Of a DNA stretch of 44,138 nucleotides, positions 24,424 to 33,898 are shown one piece after another. Source of the stretch: Chloroflexota bacterium (lineage in GTDB: Bacteria; Chloroflexota; Anaerolineae; Promineifilales; Promineifilaceae). The position numbers and the translations under genes were made by a program. Where the stretch lies: contig JABFFZ010000045.1 in the NCBI GenBank assembly GCA_013112725.1, positions 1 to 44,138 of the forward strand. Reading direction: 5' to 3'. Within the stretch, counting starts at the first letter, position 1, and each line of letters begins with the position of its first letter. The notes under the pieces are model-generated. The model saw nothing but the letters and a program-made list of their open reading frames with translations, did no database searches and had not been told where the DNA came from.

Positions 24424-25592
24424 TGTTCCTCGTTGGGAATAGTTGGCGGGCGGCGGGGAACGCGCTGCCAGCGGGTGGTTTGTTTGCCGGCCAAAAAGCG
24501 GCCAAGGCCGAACAAGGCCGCCAGGTTACTGTGTACCAGGTAGGTGGGTAAATAGAGGAGCTTGCCCCATTTGCCGCCAGGATGGAAGTAGGAACCGAGT
24601 ACGGCCGTGCCATAAAACGCTATCTGCCACAACAACAACAGCCGGGCCAACGGCCGTGCCCGGAAAGCCAGCAGCAGGTTAGACAAGGCGGCGGTTATCA
24701 TTGCCAGCGGCACCAACGGCCGTAAGAACTTGTGGGAGACCAGTTGCCAGGCGAGTAACGGCCGTTTCCAGGGAACTATTTCGCGGCTGCGCCAGATGGC
24801 CTGGTAACGGCCGGCCACAATGCGCGCCCGCCGCGCCATTTCATCCTGAGCCGTCGGCGAAATCCGTTCAATCGAACGCGCTGCCGGCACATACACCACC
24901 CGATAGCCACGATGCAGCAGGCGCGCCGCCATGTAAAAATCATCGTTTATCACATCGTCCGGGGGCGGCTCAAACAGGCAGCGGCGGATCGCCAGCATTT
25001 CACCGGCCACACCAATGGAGGAATGCACGGCCGTTTCCTTCTCCTTGATGAACGATTCATACCGCCAATACAACCCTTCCGACTCGCCCAACACGCCGTC
25101 CCCTTTGGCAATCACCTTGGCGCCGCTGGCCGCGCCGACGCTGGCATCGGCAAACGGCTTTACCAGTTCCCGCAGCGCATCTGCCTGGTAAAAATTGTTG
25201 GCATCGGAAAAGACCACAATTTCCCCGGTAGCGCGTGGCATGGCCCGGTTAATGGCCGCCATTTTGCCGTGCCGCGCCGGTTCATCATTCAAGAGTACGT
25301 TTTGATGGGCATAGGCATCCACCAATTGCGCCGTGCGGTCGGTCGAGCCATCGGCTGCCACCAAAATTTGCAGACGTTCTGGTGGGTAATCGAGCGCCAG
25401 ACTATTTTCTATCTTCTGGGTAATCATCTCTTCTTCGTTGTAAGCGGCAATTAAGAGGGTGACGGTGGGTGTATGCACGGCCGTTTGCACCGGGCGCGGC
25501 CATAAGCGGGCCGCCACCGCCAACAGCGCCGGATAAGCAATGTAGGTGTAAAGTATCATCCCAACCGATAAAACGAAAATGATAACTGCCAT
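24420..25592 (-). CDS. GT2-family membrane glycosyltransferase
   Basis: From ATG 25592 the protein is 390 residues; the frame opens upstream to 25862 but that part is low-complexity read-through of the neighbouring GT4 gene. An N-terminal membrane helix (FVLSVGMILYTYIAYPALLA) precedes the GT2 core: TVTLLIAAYNEEEMI, AADGSTDRTAQLV, the DxD-type VVFSDANNFYQAD, and INDDFYMAARLLHRGYR with the Q/RxxRW-like segment KRPLLAWQL further on. Several C-terminal helices (LLLAFRARPLARLLLLWQ, GTAVLGSYF) anchor it. Such enzymes polymerise or transfer single sugars, as in cellulose- or hyaluronan-synthase relatives. A TTCG-type hairpin (25636-25651) lies upstream. It overlaps the next GT4 by 4 nt. Confidence 0.88.
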   Translation of the reverse strand: MAVIIFVLSVGMILYTYIAYPALLAVAARLWPRPVQTAVHTPTVTLLIAAYNEEEMITQKIENSLALDYPPERLQILVAADGSTDRTAQLVDAYAHQNVLLNDEPARHGKMAAINRAMPRATGEIVVFSDANNFYQADALRELVKPFADASVGAASGAKVIAKGDGVLGESEGLYWRYESFIKEKETAVHSSIGVAGEMLAIRRCLFEPPPDDVINDDFYMAARLLHRGYRVVYVPAARSIERISPTAQDEMARRARIVAGRYQAIWRSREIVPWKRPLLAWQLVSHKFLRPLVPLAMITAALSNLLLAFRARPLARLLLLWQIAFYGTAVLGSYFHPGGKWGKLLYLPTYLVHSNLAALFGLGRFLAGKQTTRWQRVPRRPPTIPNEEQ

Positions 25593-25635
25593 GGAATAAT
25601 CCGTGCTAGTATGCAAGTCGGCGCGGTCTGGAAAG

Positions 25636-25651
25636 CAGCCCTTCGGGGCTG
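25636..25651. other. Small tetraloop hairpin before the GT2 gene
   Basis: CAGCCC and GGGCTG pair around TTCG (CGAA on the transcribed minus strand) in the 92-nt gap between the GT4 stop at 25685 and the GT2 start at 25592. It may affect transcript stability or translation within the operon; no T-run follows. Confidence 0.4.
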
Positions 25652-25684
25652 AGAATCGGCCGCAGCCATCGGGTAAAAAATCTA

Positions 25685-26848
25685 TCAGGTCTGAACGGTT
25701 ACAGGGCGCGGTGTGGCTGTGGTGATACGGCCGTACAACCCCACCAACTTTTCCGCCGTCGCGGCCAGCCCATACGACGCCACCACCTTCTGCCGCCCCT
25801 GCGATCCCAGGTCTCGCCGCTTCTCCGCCAGTGCAAATAATGTCAGGATCGCTTCCAGCCATTCATCCGGCTGCTGGGGGGCCACCAGCCAGCCGCTCTT
25901 TTGGTGGGTGATGATGTCCGGCGCGCCGCCCACACGGGTAGCGATCACCGGCAGGCCAGCCGCCAATGCCTCCAACATGGCATTCGACAACCCTTCCGTG
26001 GCCGATGGCAAAATAAAGAGATCGGCCGCTTGTAGATAAGGAGCCACATCGGCCACATTTCCCAGAAAATGGATGCCCTCTCCGGCCAGTTGTTTCAATC
26101 GTTTTTCCTCTGGCCCTGTACCTAACACCAGCAATTGGGCGCGAGAGTATATTTCTCTGATCTGAGGCCACAACCCGATAAGCTGATCCACACATTTTTC
26201 GGGGACAAGACGACCGGCGTATACAGCCGTTTCCCCCTCACCCAACCCCAATTCCTGGCGCAGCCGCTCTTTTTCTGGTAGCCGCATAGGGGCAAAACGC
26301 TGCGTATCCACGCCATTCGGAATAAAAACACGCTTCTCCGGGGCCACACCCCACGCGGCCAATTCGGCGTCAATTTCCTGGCTGATGACGATGAAGCTAT
26401 CCACCTGCTGTTTGAACGTCTGCATCCGTTGCCGGCCGAATGGTTTATGCTCCAGTTTGGCCAGGTCACCCAGGGCGCCACCACGCAGCACTTTAGCCAC
26501 GACGGGTATGCCCAAGCGGCGTTTGGCGGTAACGGCCGTTGTGGTGGGTGACAACAATTCATGAGCATGAATGACATCGGGCCGCAGCCGCCCCAACAAG
26601 GGCAGCGCCGCCAGACTAAATGCCAGCGAAGCCACCGACTTTGGCCCCGGAACGGGCAGCCGGTAAACCGGAACGCCATCTATCAGTTCAAACTTTTTCA
26701 GACCCGGATACCGCCGCGTAATCACAGACACATCCACACCCTGGTTTTTTAGCAACGGCGCCAGGGCCGCCAGTTGCCGCTCTGCCCCGCCCAAGAGTGG
26801 TAAATACGCCTGAATCATCATGGCTACATGCAAACGCGGCTGGCTCAT
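25685..26848 (-). CDS. GT4-family glycosyltransferase
   Basis: A 387-residue GT-B protein with the classical GT4 layout: MMIQAYLPLLGGAERQLAAL at the N-terminus (GGAE loop), DVIHAHELLSPTT, FIPNGVDTQRFAP, TAVYAGRLVPEKCVDQLI at the donor site, and ADLFILPSATEGLSNAMLEAL carrying the E-x7-E pair, then VATxVGGAPDII-like sequence. It resembles PimB/WcaL-like enzymes that extend lipid-linked glycans from nucleotide sugars. The neighbouring upstream GT4 stops 4 nt into it (26845-26848, ATGA overlap). Ends with GRITTATPRPVTVQT, a polar tail. Specificity not readable. Confidence 0.9.
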   Translation of the reverse strand: MSQPRLHVAMMIQAYLPLLGGAERQLAALAPLLKNQGVDVSVITRRYPGLKKFELIDGVPVYRLPVPGPKSVASLAFSLAALPLLGRLRPDVIHAHELLSPTTTAVTAKRRLGIPVVAKVLRGGALGDLAKLEHKPFGRQRMQTFKQQVDSFIVISQEIDAELAAWGVAPEKRVFIPNGVDTQRFAPMRLPEKERLRQELGLGEGETAVYAGRLVPEKCVDQLIGLWPQIREIYSRAQLLVLGTGPEEKRLKQLAGEGIHFLGNVADVAPYLQAADLFILPSATEGLSNAMLEALAAGLPVIATRVGGAPDIITHQKSGWLVAPQQPDEWLEAILTLFALAEKRRDLGSQGRQKVVASYGLAATAEKLVGLYGRITTATPRPVTVQT

Positions 26849-28020
26849 AGGGCAACCTCCCCAGGCATCTGAACTTGAGAGACGGGCAAATGAAGCCCCA
26901 ATTGGGTGTACACCGCTTCATATTGCTGAATAAACCGTTCTGGATTAAAGAGAAGTTGTACACGCTGCCGGGCCGCCGTTCCCAATGCCAGACGCAGGGT
27001 TTCATCAGCCAACAAGGCCAACAAAGCATCCGTCAGCGCCCCTACATCGGCGGCCGGAATGACGATGCCCGAACGCCCGGATTCCACCAATTCACTGTTA
27101 CCACCCACATCCGTCACCAACACGGCCCGCGCCGCCGCCATAGCCTCAATGGCCGACAAGGGCAGCCCTTCCCACCGCGACGGCAGCACAAAGATGTCTG
27201 TCTGCGCCAGAATGTTGGGAATATCGTGGCGCACCCCGGTAAAGACGACATGCTGGCCAATACCTAACGCCTGCGCCTGCTGCCGCAGTTCATTTTCCAG
27301 ATGCCCTTTACCCACCAGCAAAAAGGTTGCCTGGGGATAGCGTTGCAGGATAGCTGGCGCGGCTTCCAACAGCAGGCGCTGCGCTTTTTGTGGATTCAAG
27401 CGGGCCACGTTGGTAATAACAGGCCCAGGATAGGGGCGGGCTAAGGGAACGCCGGCCGGAACTGCCAGAAAAGGCTCCATCCGTACCGAGTTATAGATGG
27501 CGCTGATACGGCCGTGTGGGATGCGCCACTGGCTGATGTACAACTCCCGAATTTTAGGTGACACACCTACCAGATGGGTGGTCAGGTAACGCGCCGTAAA
27601 CCGTTCCAGCCAGTAACGATCGCGTCGCTGGCGGGCATAATTATGGGGCATATTATGCATGGTAGACAGCACGGGAATACGCAAAGCGCGGCCCACGAAC
27701 CGGCCAACCACGTCCGCATCCGTCAGATGTGTGTGGATGACATCAATACGCTGCTGGCGGGCGTAATGGTACACGGCCTGCACCACCGCCGGGTCATAAA
27801 AGCGCCGGGCATTCAGCGACAGCAAGGGAAGGCACAGCCGCTCGAATTCCGGCTGTAACGAATTCTGGCTGATGACGCTCAGGCTGCCAATATGCATTTC
27901 AAAGCGGCGCGGGTCGGTGCGTTCGGCCAGGCTCAGCACAATTTGTTCCGCGCCGCCGATGGTCATGGAAGACACCAGTTGGAGAATGCGTAGTGGTAAT
28001 TGGTTCATCCGAATCCTCAT
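26845..28020 (-). CDS. GT4-family glycosyltransferase
   Basis: A 391-residue GT-B enzyme. The N-terminal GT4 loop is LQLVSSMTIGGAEQIVLSLA, followed by DVIHTHLTDADVVGR, HNMPHNYARQRRDRYWL, then the donor domain with VITNVARLNPQKAQRLLLEA, FTGVRHDIPNILAQ, and FVLPSRWEGLPLSAIEAMA with the E-x7-E motif. Of the GT4s here it is most like those building cell-surface glycans. Start at ATG 28020; MNQLP at 28008 is an alternative. It follows the flippase gene by 12 nt. Four bases overlap the next GT4. Donor and acceptor unknown. Confidence 0.9.
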   Translation of the reverse strand: MRIRMNQLPLRILQLVSSMTIGGAEQIVLSLAERTDPRRFEMHIGSLSVISQNSLQPEFERLCLPLLSLNARRFYDPAVVQAVYHYARQQRIDVIHTHLTDADVVGRFVGRALRIPVLSTMHNMPHNYARQRRDRYWLERFTARYLTTHLVGVSPKIRELYISQWRIPHGRISAIYNSVRMEPFLAVPAGVPLARPYPGPVITNVARLNPQKAQRLLLEAAPAILQRYPQATFLLVGKGHLENELRQQAQALGIGQHVVFTGVRHDIPNILAQTDIFVLPSRWEGLPLSAIEAMAAARAVLVTDVGGNSELVESGRSGIVIPAADVGALTDALLALLADETLRLALGTAARQRVQLLFNPERFIQQYEAVYTQLGLHLPVSQVQMPGEVAL

Positions 28021-28032
28021 GGCAGCCGAGTG

Positions 28033-29514
28033 TTAATCAGCCGCCACTGCGCTGGCTTTGGGAAAAAAAGCGGAACGCAGCATGGCAATCGCTTTCCGCA
28101 TATCGTCTGGCTGCAATAAGAAGATAACACCACCATAGACGAGCATGCCGACGGCCGTTTCCACTACCAGTTGCACCAGGGGTATGACATCCGTTAGAAA
28201 CAAGGCTGTACCCAGAACAGCCACAGACATCAGCCCACCGGCTGCCAGACTGGGATAAAAAGTCCGCGCCAGTTCCCGTAAGGGAACGTTTACCAGCCGG
28301 GCCGCCATAGCCATCTTGGCCATACCGGAAACCAGCGCCAGCAGCACCTGCATCCAGGCTACGGCCACAATCGTGCCGTAAGTAATGGCCACCCACCACA
28401 AAGCCGGCACGGTGACAATAGTCTGGATAAAATTCAGTTTGGAAAGCAATCCCGGCTGCCCGGTCGCTTTATAGACACTGCCCGCATTAAAAACCAGGGA
28501 ACGTAGCAGCGTGTAAATGGAGATAGCGGCCATTACCGGAATGGCTTCCACCCATTTATCTGTAAAAACGGTTAACACAAACGGCCCGGCCACCAGAGCT
28601 AATCCCAGTCCCATGGGAATCGTAATCATGGTCATGTAGCGCGTGGTCATCAGGAAACCACGCTTGAGTGCCTGCGGGTCGTCGCGCATCTGGGCATAAA
28701 CGGGGAAGGTGACGTTGCCGATAATGTTGCAAAACTGCTTCACCAACAGTTCCGGCACGCGAAAGGCCAATGTATAGACACCCAGTGCCGCCGCGCCCAT
28801 AAAACGGCCGATCACCAGATAATCCATGTTGAGCATGAGAATACCCAAGACATCTATGGCGGCGACGCTGGCGCCGTAAGAGAGAAATGTACGGGCTACT
28901 TTCTGTTGGAAATGGAAAGCAGGCCGCCAGGGAACAACCAGCCAATACACCACCGTTTGTACAATATCTCCCACCAGATGTCCCAAGATCAGACTCCATG
29001 CGCCAAAACCCATTAGCGCCAGGATAATGGAAGCGATACCCTTGCTGGCAGAGCGGGACATTTCTGGGATGAATTTACGGCCAAATGCCAGTTTTTTGGT
29101 GAGGATGGCAGCATGAACCAGAGCAAAGGCGCCAATGATGAACTCGAAGCCCAGGACGCGGGTGATGGGCACGGCGCGGGCATCTTGGAAAAATATACCG
29201 GCAAGAGGGGCGGCAACAAACCAGGTAATTACAAACAGAGTAAACCCCACTACCAGACCCATCCAAAAAGCGGTATCTAGCTTCTTGGGCTCGGTTTGAT
29301 GGTAGATGATGGCCGGGCCAATGCCCAATCCTTCCAACACTTCTAGCAGGCCAATGACTACCAGAGCATAACCGGCAATACCAAAATCTTCCTTGAGGAG
29401 CAGGCGGGCCAGGATGGCCGTGCTGATAAACACCAGCAATTTGCCACTGTAATTGGAAGCATAACCCCAAAATGCGCCGCGAAGCGTTGCTTTTGCCAGG
29501 TGTTGGTTTTTCAT
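28033..29514 (-). CDS. Wzx-type polysaccharide flippase
   Basis: A 493-residue membrane protein with about twelve to fourteen helices in the MOP-superfamily pattern. It opens KATLRGAFWGYASNYSGKL, then AILARLLLKEDFGIAGYALV, the N-terminal signature of RfbX/Wzx-like transporters, and includes the middle segments YGASVAAIDVLGILMLNMDY and PVYAQMRDDPQALKRGF. It should move undecaprenyl-linked repeat units across the cytoplasmic membrane, ahead of polymerisation by the ligase/polymerase encoded at 30405-31907. It ends 13 nt before the GT4 at 28020 and begins 7 nt after the sulfotransferase stop. Exact substrate is inferred from context only. Confidence 0.9.
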   Translation of the reverse strand: MKNQHLAKATLRGAFWGYASNYSGKLLVFISTAILARLLLKEDFGIAGYALVVIGLLEVLEGLGIGPAIIYHQTEPKKLDTAFWMGLVVGFTLFVITWFVAAPLAGIFFQDARAVPITRVLGFEFIIGAFALVHAAILTKKLAFGRKFIPEMSRSASKGIASIILALMGFGAWSLILGHLVGDIVQTVVYWLVVPWRPAFHFQQKVARTFLSYGASVAAIDVLGILMLNMDYLVIGRFMGAAALGVYTLAFRVPELLVKQFCNIIGNVTFPVYAQMRDDPQALKRGFLMTTRYMTMITIPMGLGLALVAGPFVLTVFTDKWVEAIPVMAAISIYTLLRSLVFNAGSVYKATGQPGLLSKLNFIQTIVTVPALWWVAITYGTIVAVAWMQVLLALVSGMAKMAMAARLVNVPLRELARTFYPSLAAGGLMSVAVLGTALFLTDVIPLVQLVVETAVGMLVYGGVIFLLQPDDMRKAIAMLRSAFFPKASAVAAD

Positions 29515-29520
29515 ATCCCT

Positions 29521-30411
29521 TCATGAAAGATAGCCAAATGCATTCATCGCTATCTCTGCTTCTCGTAAAAAGGCCGTTTTGTCTGCGGCTGACAGGCGGG
29601 CAATCTGGTTGTCATTGACATCCTGGCGCAGGTAGTTGCCCAATTCATCCAGTACCACATAGACCAGTTCTTTTTCCTTGTTGCCAAAGTTGTAACCACG
29701 CTGCCCATCCTGGCCCATCAATTTTTTGGCTTGCAACTTAAACTTTTCGGTCGCCAGCACATCCAGGCCGGCCATTTCATATAGCTGCCGCACGGTGGCG
29801 GTGGGGTCGGCCATTAACTCTTCAAAGCGAATGATGTGGTAATTTTCCATCTGGCCGGCATCGTGCAGTATCTGGTTGCAGACAGTCTGGTACATCCGAC
29901 CAAAGCGTTCGGCGCTCCAGCCCCGGCGCATAAAGCCTTCACACAAAGCCAGACCGTTGCGCACCAGGGCTACAAAAGTGGCGTCCGGGTATATCTCGGC
30001 CAGGAGTGGTGTGGCGAGTACGACCCCGTTGACACATTTACAGGCCATACGGGTTTTGCCCTTGTCGGCCCAGGTGGGATGGGCACGGCCGTTGTCATAT
30101 TTTGGGTTGTAGGCAATGAGTTTGTGGAAATAAAAAAGCAGGTCTATATAGTGACCAACGGCCGTTGGCAAAGCACGGCGTTCATAATAACGATAAGGCC
30201 AGAAGGTATGTTGGCGCGTAGAAAGCAAGACCGGGGTGCAGGTAAGCCGCCGCAGCCATTTTTGTAGGGGTTGGCTGTCACGGCCGTAAAAAATCTCATG
30301 CATCTCTCCCCCCAAAACACGCACCTGGGGATGCGACGTAACAAGCTGCATCAGGATATTCGTGCCGCCGCGCTGAAAACCGTTCACAAAGATGGGCTTT
30401 TTGTTCAGCAT
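29521..30411 (-). CDS. Sulfotransferase-family protein
   Basis: A 296-residue protein of the sulfotransferase fold. The N-terminal PAPS phosphosulfate loop is IFVNGFQRGGTNILMQL, and the 3'-phosphate site is seen as ALVRNGLALCEGFMRRGW near residue 150. Proteins of this family move a sulfuryl group from 3'-phosphoadenylyl sulfate onto a hydroxyl of a sugar or other acceptor. Here the gene sits between the flippase and the ligase, and a second sulfotransferase lies two genes upstream, so the exopolysaccharide is probably sulfated. It overlaps the ligase gene by 7 nt. Acceptor and number of sites cannot be read. No membrane segment. Confidence 0.85.
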   Translation of the reverse strand: MLNKKPIFVNGFQRGGTNILMQLVTSHPQVRVLGGEMHEIFYGRDSQPLQKWLRRLTCTPVLLSTRQHTFWPYRYYERRALPTAVGHYIDLLFYFHKLIAYNPKYDNGRAHPTWADKGKTRMACKCVNGVVLATPLLAEIYPDATFVALVRNGLALCEGFMRRGWSAERFGRMYQTVCNQILHDAGQMENYHIIRFEELMADPTATVRQLYEMAGLDVLATEKFKLQAKKLMGQDGQRGYNFGNKEKELVYVVLDELGNYLRQDVNDNQIARLSAADKTAFLREAEIAMNAFGYLS

Positions 30412-31907
30412 GGTAGTTCTCCCTGGGCATTTTCCTGGAGGCGGTGCGGTGGTGTGGTCGTTCCCGGAGATTTCCGCGGCCGGGCTGCGGTTTGTGGCAG
30501 CGCCAGCAATATACCGATTAACAACCAGAAATACCGTATGTAGGCGCCGTGCAAAAAGAGTGAGGCTGCCAGATAACCCACCAAAACCACCATCCAGGCA
30601 AACGCTAACGCCGCTTCGTCATAACGGCCGGCGCGCATAAACATTTTTTGCGTCTGATAGGCCCGCCCCAGCGCCACGCCCACAAGCGCGCCAAAGGCCG
30701 CCAGGCCAATCAGCCCCGTTTCCGCCGCCATTTCCAGATACAGGCTATGAGCTGCCCGCTCCTCCCGACGATTATCCCAACCCAATGGTTGGGCATATTG
30801 TTGGTAGTAATATTTATAGTTATTTAAGCCCACACCCCAAACGGGATGATCAGCAAAGATCAGCCAGGCCACCACCACCTCGCTGGTACGGCCGCGAAAG
30901 GAGACTTCATTGCGGGCATCACCGCCACTGCCGGGCAATAAATCCAGCGTAGTGGACAGACGCTCGGTATAATTGGCGGGAATGAATTGCCAGACGACAA
31001 GCAAGAGGGCCAGGCTAAGCAAAAGTTTGAGCGGGCTGAGCGATTCACGGACAATCATTACCGCCAGCACCACAACCAGCGCAATAAAACCGCCACGAGA
31101 AAAGGTGAAGATGACGGAAAGCACGCACACGGTCAATGCCCACAGCGCCAACAGGCGATATACCAGTTTACGTTCGTGCCACACGCGATCCAGGGCCAGC
31201 GGAACCAGCGCCACCATGACCAGGGCGTAAAAGTTAGAGGAACCAACAGGCCCGGACGCGCGATGATCGCTCACGTCAGCGATGATGTTTTTGACTTCTG
31301 TTTGGGCAAATCCCCAATAAGTGTTCTCAAATGTACCGGTCAATTGCTGATAAACCGTGAGACTGCCCATGAAAATGCCCGCCGCCAACAAAGCCCAACT
31401 CACGCCGCGCAACGACCGGCTGTCCCGCATGGCCAGCACCACCGCAAATACCAACAGGCAGTTTTTGACAAATTCGATAAGGGCGTTTTGGGAACGGCCG
31501 CTATCCGCCGCATAGAACAACGAGGTAAAACCTACCAGACCATAAGCGCCCAGGAGAACGGCCGTTCGCTCCCAGTTATGAATCCGCTTACCCAAAAACC
31601 ACCAGCGCATGAACAAAGACGCCAGCAGCAGCAAGGCCAGCGGCAAAACAAAGGAAGGGATGCCGTATTGATGCTCCAACACATCTGAAGAACGGGTGTA
31701 GGTGGCAAAAACAAGTAATGACAGTCCGGCATGGGGATGATTGAAGACTAACCACACCAGCAGTAAAGCCCCAACCAGAGCGGCCGGCCACAAAACGTTA
31801 TCGGTGAAAAGGACGGCCGTGCCCACCACCAGCCCCGACAAAGCTGCGCCAACCACAAACAAGAGTGGGGTTTCTATGAAGCGATTAATAGAAAGCGGCT
31901 TGCTCAT
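30405..31907 (-). CDS. O-antigen ligase/polymerase (Wzy/WaaL-like)
   Basis: A 500-residue membrane protein with ten or more helices. The central periplasm-facing loop holds the family signature: SFRGRTSEVVVAWLIFADHP then WGVGLNNYKYYYQQYA and AAHSLYLEMAAETGLIGLAA, including the conserved Arg and His (xAHSxYLxxxxExGxxG). Members either polymerise repeat units or ligate the chain to its acceptor. It starts 4 nt inside the preceding sulfotransferase stop (31904-31907) and its end overlaps the next sulfotransferase, so translation is coupled. No lipid A or outer-membrane genes accompany it, so polymerase is the likelier role. The last ~30 residues are hydrophilic and Pro/Arg-rich. Confidence 0.88.
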   Translation of the reverse strand: MSKPLSINRFIETPLLFVVGAALSGLVVGTAVLFTDNVLWPAALVGALLLVWLVFNHPHAGLSLLVFATYTRSSDVLEHQYGIPSFVLPLALLLLASLFMRWWFLGKRIHNWERTAVLLGAYGLVGFTSLFYAADSGRSQNALIEFVKNCLLVFAVVLAMRDSRSLRGVSWALLAAGIFMGSLTVYQQLTGTFENTYWGFAQTEVKNIIADVSDHRASGPVGSSNFYALVMVALVPLALDRVWHERKLVYRLLALWALTVCVLSVIFTFSRGGFIALVVVLAVMIVRESLSPLKLLLSLALLLVVWQFIPANYTERLSTTLDLLPGSGGDARNEVSFRGRTSEVVVAWLIFADHPVWGVGLNNYKYYYQQYAQPLGWDNRREERAAHSLYLEMAAETGLIGLAAFGALVGVALGRAYQTQKMFMRAGRYDEAALAFAWMVVLVGYLAASLFLHGAYIRYFWLLIGILLALPQTAARPRKSPGTTTPPHRLQENAQGELPC

Positions 31908-32641
31908 TGCCGATATGCCTCAAATTGCTGCAAGATAGATTGTGGCCGGTATCCTTTTTGTTTATTCAATAACCAGCCAGCAAAAGAAAGGGCCGGATAA
32001 GTTTGGGGGCGATTGCGGTAGAGAGACGGCCGTCGCCGATCCACCAACGGCATCCCCAAAAACTGTTGCAACCGTTCAAACTCAGCCTGCGTTGTCACCA
32101 GTTGCTGGTAATCCAGCACAATATATGGTTGCGTGGTCTCTTTCAGGTAAGAGAGGATTTTCAAATTATGCTCACACCAACTCTGCAAATATCTCCAGGC
32201 CACGAACGGCTCACGGTAACGGTTGCGGGCATGGCGCGGCCGGTAACGCGGCCAGGGTTCGGTGGGATCACGATAAATAACAATCAGCCGATGTTCCGGC
32301 AGTTCCGATGCCCACAGGGGGTAGACCAGACAGGTACGCGGGTCTTTAAATCCCCAGTGGGTATATTGTTGGTTAGCCGAAACGATAATTTGCCGCATCC
32401 TATCCCGCTGTGCTGGCGATAATTGCGGGTTTACCGGCAGGCGAATGTCAATACTGCGCTGATGCTGCGCCTGCAAAATATCCTCATTCAGTCGCCAGGT
32501 AGATTCTCGCTCGTACTGGTTGCCCTGGTCATAGGAAACGCCATTTTCCAGGTTTTCACCCATGTTAATGCCCGAATGGTGCAAAATTTGCGCGGCCAGA
32601 GTGGTGCCAGATTTATGCATACCGAGGACAACGTAGATCAC
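31904..32641 (-). CDS. Sulfotransferase-family protein
   Basis: A 245-residue protein starting MIYVVLGMHKSGTTLAAQIL, a PAPS-binding loop of the sulfotransferase superfamily; the counterpart 3'-phosphate segment is LIVIYRDPTEPWPR near residue 130. It differs clearly from the sulfotransferase at 29521-30411, so the two are not recent duplicates and probably act at different positions. The gene lies between the Wzz-like protein (22 nt upstream) and the ligase (4-nt overlap). It has no signal peptide or membrane helix. Sulfation of the exported glycan is inferred from the neighbours. Confidence 0.82.
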   Translation of the reverse strand: MIYVVLGMHKSGTTLAAQILHHSGINMGENLENGVSYDQGNQYERESTWRLNEDILQAQHQRSIDIRLPVNPQLSPAQRDRMRQIIVSANQQYTHWGFKDPRTCLVYPLWASELPEHRLIVIYRDPTEPWPRYRPRHARNRYREPFVAWRYLQSWCEHNLKILSYLKETTQPYIVLDYQQLVTTQAEFERLQQFLGMPLVDRRRPSLYRNRPQTYPALSFAGWLLNKQKGYRPQSILQQFEAYRQ

Positions 32642-32662
32642 GGTTTTGCTCCTATAGCCCTG

Positions 32663-33787
32663 TTATCGCTGGTGGGTAGATGGTTGATGGGTTTCTTCAT
32701 CGTACAAAGTAGGCCCATGCCCATTTCTGCTGGCCTTCAGCGTGGCTACCGATAAACGATCCACCAGAGAAGAAACTGTGTCATTTTGCTGACCAACCAC
32801 CGCAGCCAGGCGTGGCGACAGGTTGATCATTTCACCACCGGCATACACTTCAACCGGTTCAGAAAGCGCCAGTTGCAGCCGGTTGAGCCGGATATCAGCC
32901 TGTTCCAGATCAGGCACATGGCGCATGAGGACGGCAAAACTGTGGTCATCCCAACGGGCAATGCGATCGCGGCCGGGCAATTCATCCCGCATGATGGCAA
33001 CAATGCGGCGCAAAAGATCGTGCTGAACATGGGCTGGCAATTCCTGGCGGACCAACCCTTCCAAGCGGACAACGCTCAATATAAGTTGCTCCCCCTCCGT
33101 GAGCAGTAGGCGTTCTAGCTCGTTTTCCAGGTAGGCGCGTTTGTAGGCGGTAGAAGCGTGATCGTGTGCGTTCCAATGGCGCAGTTTACCGCTAATGGGC
33201 TGTTGTATCTGGTCACGCAAGATCGCTAAAATACTGCCCAATACCAGACCAAACAAGAGCGCCAGGGATGCATCGCGTATGGGCGTAGGGCTGATTGGCG
33301 TTTTCGGTATAGACGCGGGGTCCAGTAACTCAATCCGGTAAATGTCGTAGGTTTGCCCCACATAGCTGATGGTTTGGGCGGCGGCGGCATTGGCTAACGC
33401 GGCCGTGATTTGCGGGTTTGGGCCGGTAGCCGCCACTTCTAAAACACTGGCTTCGGGCAGGGCTACGGCTGAAATCTGGTAACTATCCCTGCCATCCCCA
33501 ACCAGTTCGACCGCATCCAGGGCTTCGCGGCGAATTCGACTGCTGTTGAGTACTTCCACATAGGTAGCCACAATGGAGCGTCTATCTAATGTGTCCAGGC
33601 TGTAGATAAGATCACGGCCACTAAAATCGGTCATATTAGGCACAATCAGTAATTGCAGCCGGCTTTGGTAAACTGGCTGGGCCATCGAATTGATTACCAC
33701 TGTGAGGGCGACGGCGCTAACGGCCGTCAGCGCCACTATCCACCAGTTATGCAAAAGTGCCTGTAAATACATTCTTAATTGCACCAT
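32663..33787 (-). CDS. Wzz-like chain-length protein fused to a degenerate GGDEF domain
   Basis: A 374-residue protein with an unusual layout. Residues 1-190 are Wzz-like: an N-terminal helix (WWIVALTAVSAVALTVVINSM), a periplasmic-type region (YQSRLQLLIVPNM, LANAAAAQTI) and a second helix (ASLALLFGLVLGSILAIL). Residues ~200-355 match a GGDEF fold: AYKRAYLENELERLL, then RIARWDDHSFAVLM, where the active-site GGDEF is DDHSF, and a final INLSPRLAAVVG strand. Lacking the Gly-Gly and Glu, it should not make c-di-GMP; a nucleotide-sensing or structural role is inferred. Wzz proteins set glycan chain length. It is followed by the first sulfotransferase gene (22 nt). The Wzz-GGDEF combination is not one I know as standard. 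Confidence 0.72.
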   Translation of the reverse strand: MVQLRMYLQALLHNWWIVALTAVSAVALTVVINSMAQPVYQSRLQLLIVPNMTDFSGRDLIYSLDTLDRRSIVATYVEVLNSSRIRREALDAVELVGDGRDSYQISAVALPEASVLEVAATGPNPQITAALANAAAAQTISYVGQTYDIYRIELLDPASIPKTPISPTPIRDASLALLFGLVLGSILAILRDQIQQPISGKLRHWNAHDHASTAYKRAYLENELERLLLTEGEQLILSVVRLEGLVRQELPAHVQHDLLRRIVAIMRDELPGRDRIARWDDHSFAVLMRHVPDLEQADIRLNRLQLALSEPVEVYAGGEMINLSPRLAAVVGQQNDTVSSLVDRLSVATLKASRNGHGPTLYDEETHQPSTHQR

Positions 33788-33898
33788 TATTATCTTTCCT
33801 TTGCCCTTTGCCTCTTCCCGCAGAGGGCAGGCCTACTTGCCAGCTAACCATTGTGTCCTACGCATTACCCAATCGTCATGGTATACGCCAGCACTTGT

